Shown here: piece by piece, positions 1 to 9,944 of the stretch
Layout of the letters: every line of letters starts with the position of its first letter
Position numbering within the stretch: position 1 is the first letter of the stretch
NCBI GenBank assembly: GCA_030220185.1
Contig: JASPKZ010007541.1
Span: forward strand, 7,501-71,500
Direction: 5' to 3'
Source: Diploptera punctata
Lineage: Eukaryota; Arthropoda; Insecta; Blattodea; Blaberidae
Length of the DNA stretch: 64,000 nt
Notes under the pieces: generated by a model
Told to the model about the DNA's origin: nothing
Seen by the model: the letters and a program-made list of their open reading frames with translations, nothing else
Database searches by the model: none
Program-made: the position numbers and the translations under genes

Positions 1-231
1 AGTACATATGGCCAGATGCTCACTTATTCCAATCTAATATATATATATACATTTCACAATACTGAAAATGAAGATTTCAAATTTAAAGTACTTACAGTAA
101 GGAATAAAACTAACGTTGCACTATGCCCTGGCAACCTTAAGGGATCCCGATATTTATATTCCCTCGGGAATCGGGGTGAAGTTTTCCTCTTCCACAAGTA
201 GTACATATGGCCAGATGCTCACTTATTACAA

Positions 232-287
<56 letters not shown>

Positions 288-940
288 TTCAGAATACTGA
301 AAATGAAGATTTCAAATTTAAAGTACTTACAGTAAGGAATAAAACTAATGTTGCACTATGCCCTGGCAACCTTAAGGGATCCCGATATTTATATTCCCTC
401 GGGAATCGGGGTGAAGTTTTCCTCTTCCACAAGTAGTACATATGGCCAGATGTTCACTTATTCCAATCTAATATATGTATACCCATTTCGCAATACTGAA
501 AATGAAGATTTCAATTTTAAAATACTTACAGTAAGGAATAAAACTAACGTTGCACTATGCCCTGGCAACCTTAAGGGATCCCGATATTCGTTTATCCCAG
601 TCTAATATATATATCATTTCACAATACTGAAAATGAAGATTTCAAATTGAAAGTAGTTACAGTAATTAATAAAACTAACGTTGCACTATGCCCTGGCAAT
701 ATTAAGGGATCCCGATGTTTATATTCCCTCATTAATCGGGGTTGTGTTTTCATCTTCCACAAGTAGTCTATATGGTCAGATGTTCATTTATTCCAATATA
801 AAATCTTTACACGTTTCACAATACTGAAAATAAGGATTTCAAATTTAAAGTATTTGAAATAAGAAATGAAACTAACGTTGCACTATGCACAGGCAACCTT
901 AAGGGATCCCGATATTTATGTCTCCTTGGGAGTCGGTTTG
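1..940 (+). repeat. Satellite/minisatellite, five units of about 157-235 bp
   Basis: Five head-to-tail units begin near 1, 200, 435, 592 and 765. Each carries the landmarks AGTACATATGGCCAGATG, CAATACTGAAAATGAAGA, TTGCACTATGCCCTGGCAA and a GC-richer palindromic block (GGGATCCCGATA ... CCCTCGGGAATCGGGG). Units 1-3 are very similar; units 4 and 5 are more diverged and unit 4 lacks its first part. Unit 2 is longer only because an internal AT tract expanded. Open frames here are shadows repeated in each unit. The array runs off the left edge of the window, so its true length is unknown. Confidence 0.93.
236..283. repeat. (AT)n microsatellite inside satellite unit 2
   Basis: A pure AT run of about 48 bp. 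The same position in units 1, 3 and 4 holds only a few ATs, so the expansion followed duplication of the unit. Confidence 0.95.
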
Positions 941-2159
941 GCCCAGATATGGCCCCAGGCGCTAGGTACAATTATTTGCCACATCGAGTTGCGTATGTGC
1001 GGGTGTCTGGACGTTTTTGTCTCCTTTGGAAAGGGGTTTAAACATAAGAAAATTTCTACAGAACAAAATTGCACATAAATACTTCAGTTTTGAGAAAATT
1101 ATCCCAGAAAATAATGTAATTAATATATAACAGTGTCAGAATGCTTCAGGTTATACAATTTGACGGCGTTATGTATCAACTCGCTATGAGTCATTATGAA
1201 ATTTCTAGAAAAATACGTTAAACTTTAAATCAATCGTCACTATTTATTGCAGCGCCAAACTAACAATACCTAATTTTACGAATAATTTCCCTCGTATTAC
1301 TGTTATGCGTGAACAATATAAGAGCGGGAACATTTGGCTTTTAGCTGCATGTTGCATAATTTAGATTAGCATTAAAAAAATTGCTTTCATATACTCTTTT
1401 GTAAAACATAGAATCTCTGATAGGACTGATAGCGTTTATATTTATCTTTAATAATAAGGCTATATTTTAAGATTTGGCGCTAAAAGTTTGCGTACAGATA
1501 CATCATGAGCCAGTGCAACAGATGGCATCAAAATGTCAATAAAAAATTACGCTTAACCGGTTGATGCATAACATCGTCCATTTTTTGAAGGCCTATTACA
1601 ATGAGGCAACAAGCGGTGAGTGATACTCTTAGTTTCAATGAATTTTACTAAAGTAACGTATGTAATATTGCTTACACAAATGCTGGGCCCTTCCAGCTTA
1701 CCGATTGTTTTGTTTGAACGTTATTATCGGTATATTCCCTATCAATTGTCTCCATGTTGCAGTTTGAATTACTTCCATGTTGGAGTGCTTTTTTGTCTCA
1801 CCACCTTGATAATTCCGTGTTGTTTTTCATCGTCAATCATTTGTTTCCAAAATAGTAAAACGAACCTCTGTTCAGCAAGCTAACGTTGAAATATAATACA
1901 CAGTTAATTGTTTTCATAAATTGTATAATTTCTCTTAGTTATATGGAAAGCATAACCCGACAGCTGCAGAAATATTGTGTGAAGCAGAACCTTGGATACA
2001 TTGTATTGTTTCCATAACTACAATAACACAATTAAGAAATGAACGGTATGGTTGTAAACCATTGTTGTAGAGACTGACATATTCTATCTTGTAGCAATGT
2101 ATCTATTAAAATTTTGACGTTATTGTATTGTGATTTATTTCTCAAGTAGCTTTAAAGTT
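941..2159. other. AT-rich unique stretch, no gene seen
   Basis: Apart from a somewhat GC-richer patch near 940-1030, nothing is recognisable. The open frame at 1620-1883 (87 codons) has no domain, signal or codon pattern that supports a gene. Confidence 0.6.
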
Positions 2160-2226
2160 TTTATATTCAATGCCCCACGTTCTGGTATTCTCTCCAGGCA
2201 TTGCACATTGATCCAGATTTCGAAAA
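2160..2226 (-). repeat. Orphan SINE tail (shared tail T)
   Basis: Read on the minus strand this matches the 3' tail shared by SINE families 2 and 3 (CCTGGAGAGAA ... CCAGAACGTGGGGCATTGAA). The tRNA head is missing. Confidence 0.55.
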
Positions 2227-2372
2227 AATTGGCCAAATAGGGAATTCACGAGGGCCTTAATTAGTTGTTGTACACAAAATATTAATTATTGACTGATTTA
2301 ACAAACACAACTTATTTGCGAGAGACTTTGTGAATATTGGATTAAACTACATATATACCAACGCATTTAGAA

Positions 2373-2373
<1 letters not shown>

Positions 2374-2440
<67 letters not shown>

Positions 2441-2458
2441 TAATAATAATAATAATAA
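2374..2458. repeat. (AAT)n microsatellite
   Basis: A run of AAT/TAA triplets with small interruptions. The poly-Tyr/poly-Ile frames across it are artefacts of the repeat. Confidence 0.97.
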
Positions 2459-2479
2459 TTTTTGTATTGTAAGCCTATG

Positions 2480-2796
2480 TTTTCCCTTTGCAGAGATTTA
2501 GGTGCTCTGCCCCTACAGGGAAGAATTTGAACCATACTAATTTAGTTACACTTGTTATCGTATAGATGTCATTTTTTGAGTGGTACGTGGTCAGCGTTCC
2601 GCCTCATACTTACATCTAGGAAACCAAGGTAGTACTAGGACGGGAAAATTCGAAATATTTTGCTTAGAGGCCTTTTCATTCAGGCTTAAGGATTTTTTAC
2701 GAGCCAGAAAATCTTCAGACTCGGGACCCACGGCTTAAAGTCCCTCCCGGAGGACTTGCTCCTTGGATTTTTCCGTCCTAAAAATCCATCGACCCC
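2480..2796 (-). mobile_element. SINE family 4 copy, tRNA head lost
   Basis: Matches the element at 8240-8715: CCCCTACAGGGAAGAATTTG, the CATACTAATTTAGTTACACT stretch, then a 'pulled-out' block (TTTACGAGCC, ACTCGGGACCCACGGCTTAAA, CCTCCCGGAGGACTT, GGATTTTTCCGTCC, AAATCCATCGACCCC). Orientation is inferred from the copies at 8240-8715 and 52955-53145, where the tRNA-like head is on the minus strand. Here the head is replaced by an (AAT)n tract. Confidence 0.75.
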
Positions 2797-2862
<66 letters not shown>

Positions 2863-2931
2863 TAATAATAATAATAATAATTATTATTATTATTATTATA
2901 TTGATCATTATTTTTATTGTTATTATTATTG

Positions 2932-2963
<32 letters not shown>

Positions 2964-2965
2964 GA
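2797..2965. repeat. (AAT)n / (TTA)n compound microsatellite
   Basis: An AAT tract of about 85 bp followed by ATT-type and TTTA-type repeats. The long Asn, Ile and Tyr homopolymer frames are artefacts. Confidence 0.97.
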
Positions 2966-3440
2966 GACTATAAGACCGTCTCAACTAGTGAAAAATATTA
3001 GATATAAAAATACTTAAGATCATAACTAGAATAAATAATTATAAATAAACATTTATAAAAATTAATCTAAAATTGAAATGAAACAAGCCAATATTATTAG
3101 AGAAGCGAAAACCCATCAATTAATCTGCAGAAAGACCGATTACAACATAGGAGATTTAATTTTATTTCAATTTATTTTAAATAAAGGTAATGCCCGGTAG
3201 TCTCTAATGTCTTGTGGTATGGAGTATCAGAGGCTAACTCTGAAAATACCGTAGATGAGAATGTCTGTGTTGCGGGATGTGAATTAGAATATAGTGCGAT
3301 CGTAAGCTAACATTATGATTGGAAGATACGCGATGGAAGCGAGAGGATAAGTAACTGGTTTAGGGCTATGTACAATTTTGAATAGCAGAGTAAGATAATG
3401 CAATGTCTGATGTATATGTTATTATAATATGAGATAAAGT
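2945..3440 (-). repeat. Probable LINE 3' end with (TAAA)n-type tail
   Basis: On the minus strand the segment ends in TAAATAAATAAATAA. It resembles the segment at 62805-63440 in layout, with the block AGTCTCT(A/G)A.GT followed by a 'GGAATTCC/GGAGTATC' stretch. Such ends fit a non-LTR retrotransposon 3' UTR. No continuous coding is left and the clade cannot be assigned. Confidence 0.4.
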
Positions 3441-3464
3441 TAAAAGTACCTTCTTAGGCTAGAG

Positions 3465-3682
3465 CCGTCGTCCTCAACTTATGAAATATGTTAGTTTTTG
3501 TATCTGAAGGCCTTTCAGAATCTCTATTCCATCTTCAGTACGTCTTTCTTCGCTACGTTAGGACCAGCACCGAGAATATCAAATAATGTAGCAAAGAAAG
3601 ACCTACTGAAGATGGAATAGATATTCTGAAAGGCCTTCAGATACAAAAGCATACATATTTATAAGTTGAGGACGACGGCTGT
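3465..3682. repeat. Foldback (inverted repeat) element with hammerhead-like core
   Basis: Left arm 3465-3560 and right arm 3590-3682 are nearly perfect reverse complements over about 93 bp, around a spacer of about 30 bp. Both start or end with GCCGTCGTCCTCAACTTAT on the appropriate strand. Each arm contains CTGAAGATGGAATA...TTCTGAAAGGCC, where GAAT(A) pairs with (T)ATTC between CTGAAGA and GAAA. Related foldbacks lie near 20790, 24950 and 56630. Confidence 0.85.
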
Positions 3683-3861
3683 GACCTAAGACGGTACACC
3701 CTTAGACAAAAAATGAGCCATCTCTTGAACGCATATTTCTTCTAAGTCCTACTCGACACAGCTCTGGGTTCACACTAGTAAACTAGTCATAATTGTGCAG
3801 GCCCTGAGCTACTGCGTTATGTGGCATGAACTGACTGAAGATACTCCTACGTGCCCTGTTA

Positions 3862-3938
3862 GGTCAGCGGTAAAGCATGCAGTCACTGTTTTTGTTAATG
3901 AAGGTCGCAGGTTCGCGTCCTCAATTATGTAGCTTTTT
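3862..3938 (+). other. tRNA-like Pol III module (SINE head or tRNA pseudogene)
   Basis: An A-box match (TAGGTCAGCGG) is followed about 45 bp later by a B-box match (AGGTTCGCGTCC) and then a run of six Ts. The acceptor stem does not pair, so this is not a working tRNA gene. It lies inside the Tc1-like element. Confidence 0.6.
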
Positions 3939-4090
3939 TCCGTGATATTTGTATTAAAATGTTTCATGAATTAAATACATTTTATTTTGACAATTTAACT
4001 AAATAAATGTTAATGTCGTTATTGTAACAATTATTTACCACATTCAGGGTTTGTTCTAGGTGATGTCAATGTATTGATTTTAATAGACTG

Positions 4091-4318
4091 ATGCGCACAC
4101 GTTCTACGCAAAAGCAACAGCCTCTAACAAGTTTGTTTATAATGAACTCTAATTGTCCTGCAGATGCACGAAAAACGAAAGATGGCTTATGGGCACAAAT
4201 TCTGGACGTCTGGGATGCTCTAGCCGAAAGTCCACGTGTCTGTAGAAATTTAATTGCATCAATGCCCCGCAGATTGAGGGCGGTAATAGATGCTGAGGGT
4301 TCACACACCCGATATTAA
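4091..4318 (+). pseudogene. C-terminal remnant of a Tc1-type transposase
   Basis: The open frame (75 codons) carries WDALAESPRVCRNLIASMP followed by RRLRAVIDAEGSHTRY. This is the familiar C-terminus of Tc1-family transposases, after the last catalytic residue. The intact-family counterpart in this window (51381-52413) ends similarly with NLIASMPHRCEAVL. The DNA-binding region and all three catalytic acids are absent, so it cannot be active. The first codons up to about residue 30 show no clear match and the ATG is probably not a native start. It sits centrally between the TIRs at 3697 and 4721. Confidence 0.8.
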
Positions 4319-4481
4319 TTTTGTTAAAGTTTTCATTTTAGAAGATATTATTTTATTTCATCATTTAATTATTAGAAGGTTTTCATTTATGTGTTTTGTG
4401 TGTGCATTAAAGCCATAAAACTCAAATATAAAATTAAATATGAAACTATATTACAGGCGAAATGCTATCCTAACAATCAGT

Positions 4482-4561
4482 AAAAAAAAGTAGAACGGGA
4501 ATCGAACCCGTGAGGTTACGAATGCAGATGTTGAATGTTAAACCTCTCGACCACGGAAACA
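4482..4561 (-). other. tRNA-like Pol III module with T8 terminator
   Basis: On the minus strand: A box TGGTCGAGAGG, B box GGTTCGATTCC within a perfect T-arm (ACGGG/CCCGT), then TTTTTTTT. No acceptor-stem pairing and no clear anticodon arm, so a tRNA-derived pseudogene or SINE head rather than a tRNA gene. It points toward the module at 3862-3938. Confidence 0.65.
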
Positions 4562-4734
4562 CATAAAGGAAAGCTGTCTCTTTTATGCTACTTGAGTGTG
4601 CACTGCGTTAACTAGCAAACAACACAGTACAATTACTGAAAACGTGTTAATGCGAGTGCTCACGAAGTTCCCCAATCGGTTGATAGAATCAAGAGATGAC
4701 TATTTTTTTTGTCTAAGGGTGTACATTCATTTTT

Positions 4735-4850
4735 GTCTTTTAGCTCTTTTATGCCAAGAAGATCGGGATGAGTAGATTCCCGGACAACGCCGGGTAAACA
4801 GCATGGGGTATCTAAAAATAATTACGATATAAATTTAGTAGCAAATAAAT
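4735..4850 (-). repeat. Interspersed repeat J, partial unit
   Basis: On the minus strand it matches the ACCCGGCGTTGTCCGGGAATC ... ATCTTCTTGGCATAAA(A)GAGCTAAAAGACAAAAA unit found at 12062-12290 and arrayed at 54015-54660. Confidence 0.8.
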
Positions 4851-4855
4851 TCAAT

Positions 4856-5470
4856 ATGATAATCTCTGAAAGTTGTTCGAAAGTAAAGGCATTCAAAGGG
4901 AAATACCATATGATGCGTAAAATCAGCATTAATAACAGTACAATAGAACAGGTGAACAATTTCAATTATTTAGGATGCAATGTCTCTTACTGCCAGAAGG
5001 AAGATATTAATATTAAATTAAATACGTTCTATAGAATTTGTGGCACTATAAAATGGACATTGGAAAATAAAACTTTGAGGAGTACACAATTAAAATTTTA
5101 CAAAATTATGGCAGTGCCTGTCTTAACATATGCAAGTGAAAATTGGACTCTTAACCGTTCAGACAGAAAAAAATAGAAACTACAGAAATTAAGTTCTTAC
5201 GTTCAGTAGCAGGTGTGACAATTTTGGACAGAAAGAGAAATGAAGATATTAGAAAATATTTAAATATCTTAAATTTAACAAATAGAATCGATAATATGAA
5301 AAACAACTGCTATGAACATGTTAAAAGAATGCCTACAGATAGAATCCCCCAACTGTTATTAAAGTACAAACCAATAGGACATAGAAGTGTTGGACGCCCA
5401 TTTACTTGATGGGAAGGGAGATTCGTTAAATATCACTTGATGTGAAAACAGGCAAAAGGCCTAACTTCAT
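4856..5470 (+). pseudogene. LINE (non-LTR retrotransposon) ORF2 C-terminal fragment
   Basis: Two open frames in series (4856-5176 and 5215-5409) read as the end of a non-LTR reverse transcriptase polyprotein. They show 'EQVNNFNYLGCNVSY', a thumb/connection region 'KFYKIMAVPVLTYASENWTL', then 'RNEDIRKYLNI...HVKRMPTDRIPQLLLKYKP..HRSVGRP'. A stop near 5176 and a frame change before 5215 break it, and the RT catalytic core is missing upstream (5' truncation). Similar fragments of this type occur at 16000-16450(-), 22313-22639(-), 30390-30730(-), 40950-41235(-) and 63690-63985(+). It differs from the RTE copies elsewhere. The clade is not certain. Confidence 0.8.
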
Positions 5471-6142
5471 GAAGTAGAAGAAGAAAAAGAGTAGATTAAG
5501 AATTGGTTTCGAAATTCTGAAAACATCTCAATTCATCAATAAAATTTAATGTTAATAATTGTAACTACCATTTTCACAATTTAAATTCTTTTGTGAAGAT
5601 TTAAGTGATTTGCCGTCCCATAGTTTATCATAATTATTGTTGATTTGCCGAGCTTTTAAATTCGGTAAGTAATTTTATTTATACTGTGTAGTTGTATTGC
5701 AAGGTTTAAATTATGTATCGAGTGGTTATGTGTTATAGAATCCACGTCCCATTAAATTATAAACTCTTCTTGAAGAAATAATGAGAATCTGGAAATGGAG
5801 GTAGAAAATGTTTAAAGCATTAGTTTTTCTGGTACAGGAGGTAGAATAATGAACGTTTAAAGTAAAAATCCTTTCTGAAGATGATGCGCTGGGAGGACGT
5901 TCACAAAGAAACAATGGATTTATCCCTAGGGTAGAATTCCTGGGATTATTTGAAAGAAAAACGTGAATGATGGCTTATGACGAGAAGTAAAAAGGGAGAA
6001 ATGTTTACTCTGTCACACACAGTGTGGAACAGAACATACCGACTAACGTTCCTAAGTCTTCATGAATACTGACGGATTTCTTTCATAATATAGAACCCAT
6101 GATCTACTGTGACTTATTGCATGGTAATGTGCTGTTATATTA
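5471..6142. other. AT-rich stretch, nothing recognised
   Basis: No supported ORF, repeat or RNA. A 62-codon minus frame at 5726-5914 has no recognisable features. Confidence 0.5.
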
Positions 6143-7611
6143 GACTATTAACTCATGCCCCAGTTAATGACCAATCACATTTCAATTATTTTTTATAGCC
6201 AATGACAGTCTTTTTCACCTCGATTTTATCAGTTTAATTCTATCACTTTAAAATCAAGCTCCTCCTTTTTAACATTCTGAATAGGTCATAGCATTATTTT
6301 GCAGTGACCGTATATGGCTACCAGATTGTATAATAGTGGACGAATTTTAACACAAGGTGCTTGCGGAAGATAATATAAAAACATTTGTAGCAATTGATTA
6401 TATCACAAAAAAAAAGAAAGACACCACTGTTTGCCCTTTCTTAAACGTATTTTTTCCCAGGTAATAACGTTCTAAAAAAACATAATTGTCATAAGTAAAG
6501 CTACGAGTGATTTCCAAATTATCGATAAATTCAAGACTCACGAATTGAGAAGTGAATTTATCTAGAGAATTTGGAAATCAAGAGTGGCATTTGTTAGGAC
6601 TATTTAACGAATAAAATTAAGCTGTATACTCACAAATCATTATTTAACTATATTTATTTTAAAATAATTATATGTTTAATGTAAACGGCGATGTTTGAAA
6701 ACAAATGAGAAACTATTGGTACGCTTCATTTGCTTCTTTTGTTCGATCACTGCAACCGGATCATAATATTATTTATTGCCAAGAGATTGCAATGTTGTAC
6801 GAATGCACCCTAGTGCAGAAATTTATAACCAACATTATAGGTATTAATTAATTTCTCATGTCCTATGATGTAAATATGTCAATTATATTTTTCTGCGTCA
6901 TTTCCTGGAAAATAATTCGTTTAAGAAAGTGCAAACAGCGGTTTTTTTGTGATAAAATCAATTGTTACAAAGGTTTTTATATTATCTCTCGTATGCGCTA
7001 CGTGTTGACATTCATGCATTATATATACAATCAGGTAGCCGTATTTCTTAGAGAGTCAGTCACTGCAAAATCATGCTATGGCCTATTCAGAATGTTAAAA
7101 AGGAGATGATTTCTTTATTATGATAAACTTTAGTTGGTAAATTTTAGGCGAAACACGGCTGTGATTGGTTATAAATAAAAAATCATTGAAATGTGATTGG
7201 TCATTGACTCCCATTTGGGGCATGAGTTAAATAGTTATATTTACATCATATGACATCATACATTAATTAATATACAGTTTCATGTGTTTTATTGTTTCTC
7301 CACTAGGGTGCATTCTTACATAATTGCGATCCTTTGGCAATAAATAATATCATCTGGTTGCAGTGATAAACAAGTGAAACATAACGTTTCTCATTTGTTT
7401 TCAAACATCGTCGTTTATATATATACATATATATTTCAAAATAACTATATTTAAATAATGATTTGTGAGTAAACAGCTTAATTTTATTCGTTACATGGTC
7501 CTAACAAATGCTCCACTGTTGATTTACAAATTCTCTACATAAACTCACTCCTCACTTCGTGAGTCGTGAATTTATCGATCATTTGGAAATCACCCGTGGC
7601 ATTACTTATGA
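6143..7611 (+). mobile_element. Element A, outer copy split by a second copy
   Basis: Starts GACTATTAACTCATGCCCC and ends CCGTGGCATTACTTATG. The left half (6143-6489) and right half (7236-7611) together match the uninterrupted copy at 39080-39816. An inverted second copy is inserted between them. Shared landmarks are CTCCTCCTTTTTAACATTC, CATTATTTTGCAGTGA, TTTGGCAATAAATAATAT, AATGATTTGTGAGTAAACAG and a long imperfect hairpin at the right end. No ORF: a non-autonomous DNA repeat of unknown superfamily. Confidence 0.85.
6490..7235 (-). mobile_element. Element A, inner copy (inserted into the outer copy)
   Basis: About 746 bp in opposite orientation: begins CATAAGTAAAGCTACGAGTG and ends CATGAGTTAAATAGT. 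The first about 110 bp form a hairpin (TGATTTCCAAATT / AATTTGGAAATCA; GATAAATTCA / TGAATTTATC). The 83-codon frame at 6858-7109 lies inside and has no homologous frame in other copies, so it is not a gene. Confidence 0.85.
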
Positions 7612-7771
7612 GGACTGTGCTTTGAGACCGTGGTAAAATATATTCTGATATATTGCAATGAAACACCGAAAATTAATCAACTAGTAGGTACTGTAAATAC
7701 AATCCTGTTTAACGTAATCATGGCAGTTGATATTTGTAACAGCTGTTTCAAACTACCAAGGGAACTTTCAA

Positions 7772-8155
7772 TCATTCCATGATGAAACTACCTTGAAATG
7801 TCTTTCAGAGAAAGCCGTGTCCAGAAAAAAATTATCTGCCGTCTTTAACTGCAAGGCACTGAAATCTCTCATTTAAATTATAGGGAAGTAATACAACTCT
7901 TGTGTTGATCAACTGGAAAAGTCTCACTATCCGCTGTCCGCTCCGCATCCCGCCTCACTCCACTCTGTGCTTAACTCATGTAGGGATGTATATCTGCTCC
8001 ATACAATGGGCTGCCTTTGCTTTATTTTGGCTTCAATTTCTGTGCGTTGCACTTTAAAATGGCAGATAATTTTTGGACACGGCCTTAGCATATCTCAACT
8101 CTTCTTTGGGAGAAATTCCAAGATAGGTTTCGGCATGTAATGGTTGACGGATTCC
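7772..8155. mobile_element. Foldback MITE (family H), copy 1
   Basis: Arms at about 7775-7875 and 8035-8155 are imperfect reverse complements of about 105 bp (ACTACCTTGAAAT, GCCGTGTCCA, ATTATCTGCC, TTTAACTGCAA). The centre is GC-richer (CCGCATCCCGCCTCACTCCA). Copy 2 is at 33780-34186. No coding capacity. Confidence 0.8.
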
Positions 8156-8239
8156 TAGTAAGAAGCAGCAGGGCTACATACAGCATTGAAAAGTGTAATA
8201 TGTAGTATAGTGTTTAATGGTAGTATGCCCTTGTGTCCC

Positions 8240-8715
8240 TCAGTGAGACTTAGGTGTTATACCCCTTCAGGGGAGAATTTCAGCCATACTAATTCAGTTT
8301 CACTTGTGTTCGTATATATGCCATTGAGTGGCCTTGGTCAGCGTTTCACCTCAAATTGATATCTAGGATACAAAGGAAGGGAACATTCTGTACATTTTGC
8401 ATAGAGACCTATTCAGGCTTGGGATTCTTTTACGAGCCTGAAAATTTTCATACTCGGGACCCACGGCTTAAATTCCCTCCCGAAGGACTTCTCCCATGGA
8501 TTTTTCCATCCTTAAAATTCATCGATCACGGCTTAAATTCCCTCCCGAAGGACTTCTCCCATGGATTTTTCCATCCTTAAAATTCATCGATCACGGCTTA
8601 AATTCCCTCCCGAAGGACTTCTCCCATGGATTTTTCCATCCTTAAAATTCATCGATCACGGCTGGGTGACCCTCGGCACTAGATACAGGGAACATATCCA
8701 CTAGACCACCGCGAC
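8240..8715 (-). mobile_element. SINE family 4 copy with tRNA-like head
   Basis: Read on the minus strand it begins with a tRNA-like head (A box TGGTCTAGTGG near 8700) and then the body shared with 2480-2796 and 52955-53145. The B box is poor. The body contains a perfect triplication (8462-8656). The 3' end carries CCCCTTCAGGGGAGAATTTC, like 58940-59043. The open frame at 8356-8580 is an artefact of the repeat. Confidence 0.8.
8462..8656. repeat. Perfect 65-bp tandem triplication
   Basis: Three identical 65-bp units (8462-8526, 8527-8591, 8592-8656), each starting CACGGCTTAAATTCCCTCCC and ending CATCGAT, with no mismatches between units. This implies recent duplication inside an older SINE. 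Confidence 0.97.
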
Positions 8716-8729
8716 CTACAAGTATAGTG

Positions 8730-9155
8730 TTTCAGAAATATAACAAACAAAATTATAATAATGTTTGAGTACAATTAAAAAATAATATTTGATTTCTTTC
8801 ATTACTTACGTAATTTTTATATAGTTTGTACTGCAGTTCTAGTTTGCATACTTCATGTAATGCTTAGTTAATAGAATTCTAATTTTGTTTTTAATCTATC
8901 GAACACGATATCGTGACGGTGTGAATAAGTAATTCACAACATCCTTGATAAGCTGTTGAATGTTTATCTTTTGAAAGTGAGCGGAAGTAGCTAAGTCATT
9001 CCCGTCTCTGTTGAATGTAACATGTCTCTGGAAAAGTAAGTGCAGCTGTTTTATCGGTTCGTTTGCAAATTTAGAAACGTATCTTGTCCAATTTTAAGAG
9101 AAAGCATCTGTTCATTTATTTTTTGCATAAAATTTAAATAGTAATTCGTTACAAC

Positions 9156-9157
<2 letters not shown>
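8730..9157. other. AT-rich stretch, nothing recognised
   Basis: No ORF, repeat or RNA signal that I can support. Confidence 0.5.
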
Positions 9158-9194
<37 letters not shown>

Positions 9195-9450
9195 TAATAA
9201 TAATAACAATAATAATAATGGTGATAATGATGATGATAATGATAATATTAATGATAGTAATGATAATATTAATGATAATAATGATAATATTAATGATAAT
9301 AATGATAATATTAATGATAATAATGATAATATTAATGATAATAATGATAATATTAATGATAATAATGATAATAACTATAATGATGAAGATGATGATAATA
9401 ATAATAATAAGAATAAGAATAATAATAATAATAATAATAATACTTGGTTA
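9158..9450. repeat. (AAT)n microsatellite with 21-bp minisatellite core
   Basis: AAT repeats flank about six copies of a 21-bp unit (ATTAATGATAATAATGATAAT) from about 9238 to 9372. The Met/Ile-rich frame starting at 9218 is a translation of this repeat. Confidence 0.95.
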
Positions 9451-9944
9451 TCACAAGGTTTGGACTAAAGTCCAGCTTTATATGACTGAAGTGGTTAGTT
9501 CCCGAACCACCTCATCCGCCTTCTCTGCTGTTGGGATAATATCCTCCTCACCGTCGAATCCGTTAACCTTTCCCAATTTAATATTACTGTTGAAATCAAA
9601 TATTATATTTGGGAGTAATTTGGTTAAGATTCTGTTCTTTTCATATGACCTTTTTGTCAATGCTGCTTTTGAGTTACATTGGATAAGCGATAATTTTGAC
9701 GATGGATACGTGCTATGTTTTCCACAGTAAAATTTGCCACAATGCGACAAAATTTATAGCAGAAATAGTCTGGACAACTAGTTCAGGATTACAAGAATTC
9801 GGTGTTGTATTACAATAATTATTATCATTGAAGCTTCAGATACGAGTTGTTTCTATAATTGGCTCATTTGAATTAACAGGAAATCATCAACGAGCATATA
9901 GTTGTGATGTTAAAATTACATAAAATTATATATTCATGATGAAT

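Larger units (their letters stand above)
3697..4721 (+). mobile_element. Tc1/mariner-superfamily element with TIRs, internally degraded
   Basis: Terminal inverted repeats of about 33-36 bp (CACCCTTAGACAAAAAA ... CATCTCTTGA) lie at 3697-3729 and about 4690-4721. The whole is flanked by TA at 3695-3696 and 4722-4723, the duplication expected of this superfamily. The interior retains only the last part of a transposase (4091-4318). It also contains two tRNA-like modules pointing inward (3862-3938 on + and 4482-4561 on -). At 1,025 bp it is shorter than a typical 1.3-1.7 kb element, so it is an internally deleted and reshuffled derivative. Confidence 0.85.

Noticed and set aside
1..940. CRISPR array
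   Set aside because: Units are long contiguous repeats without unique spacers, in eukaryotic DNA.
1620..1883. Small secreted protein (87 codons)
   Set aside because: Hydrophobic patches only; no clear signal peptide, no neighbours, no codon-use support.
4482..4561. Functional tRNA gene
   Set aside because: A and B boxes and a T arm are present, but the acceptor stem does not pair and there is no clear anticodon arm.
9218..9730. 170-codon Met/Ile-rich frame
   Set aside because: The first half is the 21-bp minisatellite. The remainder has no recognisable domain.
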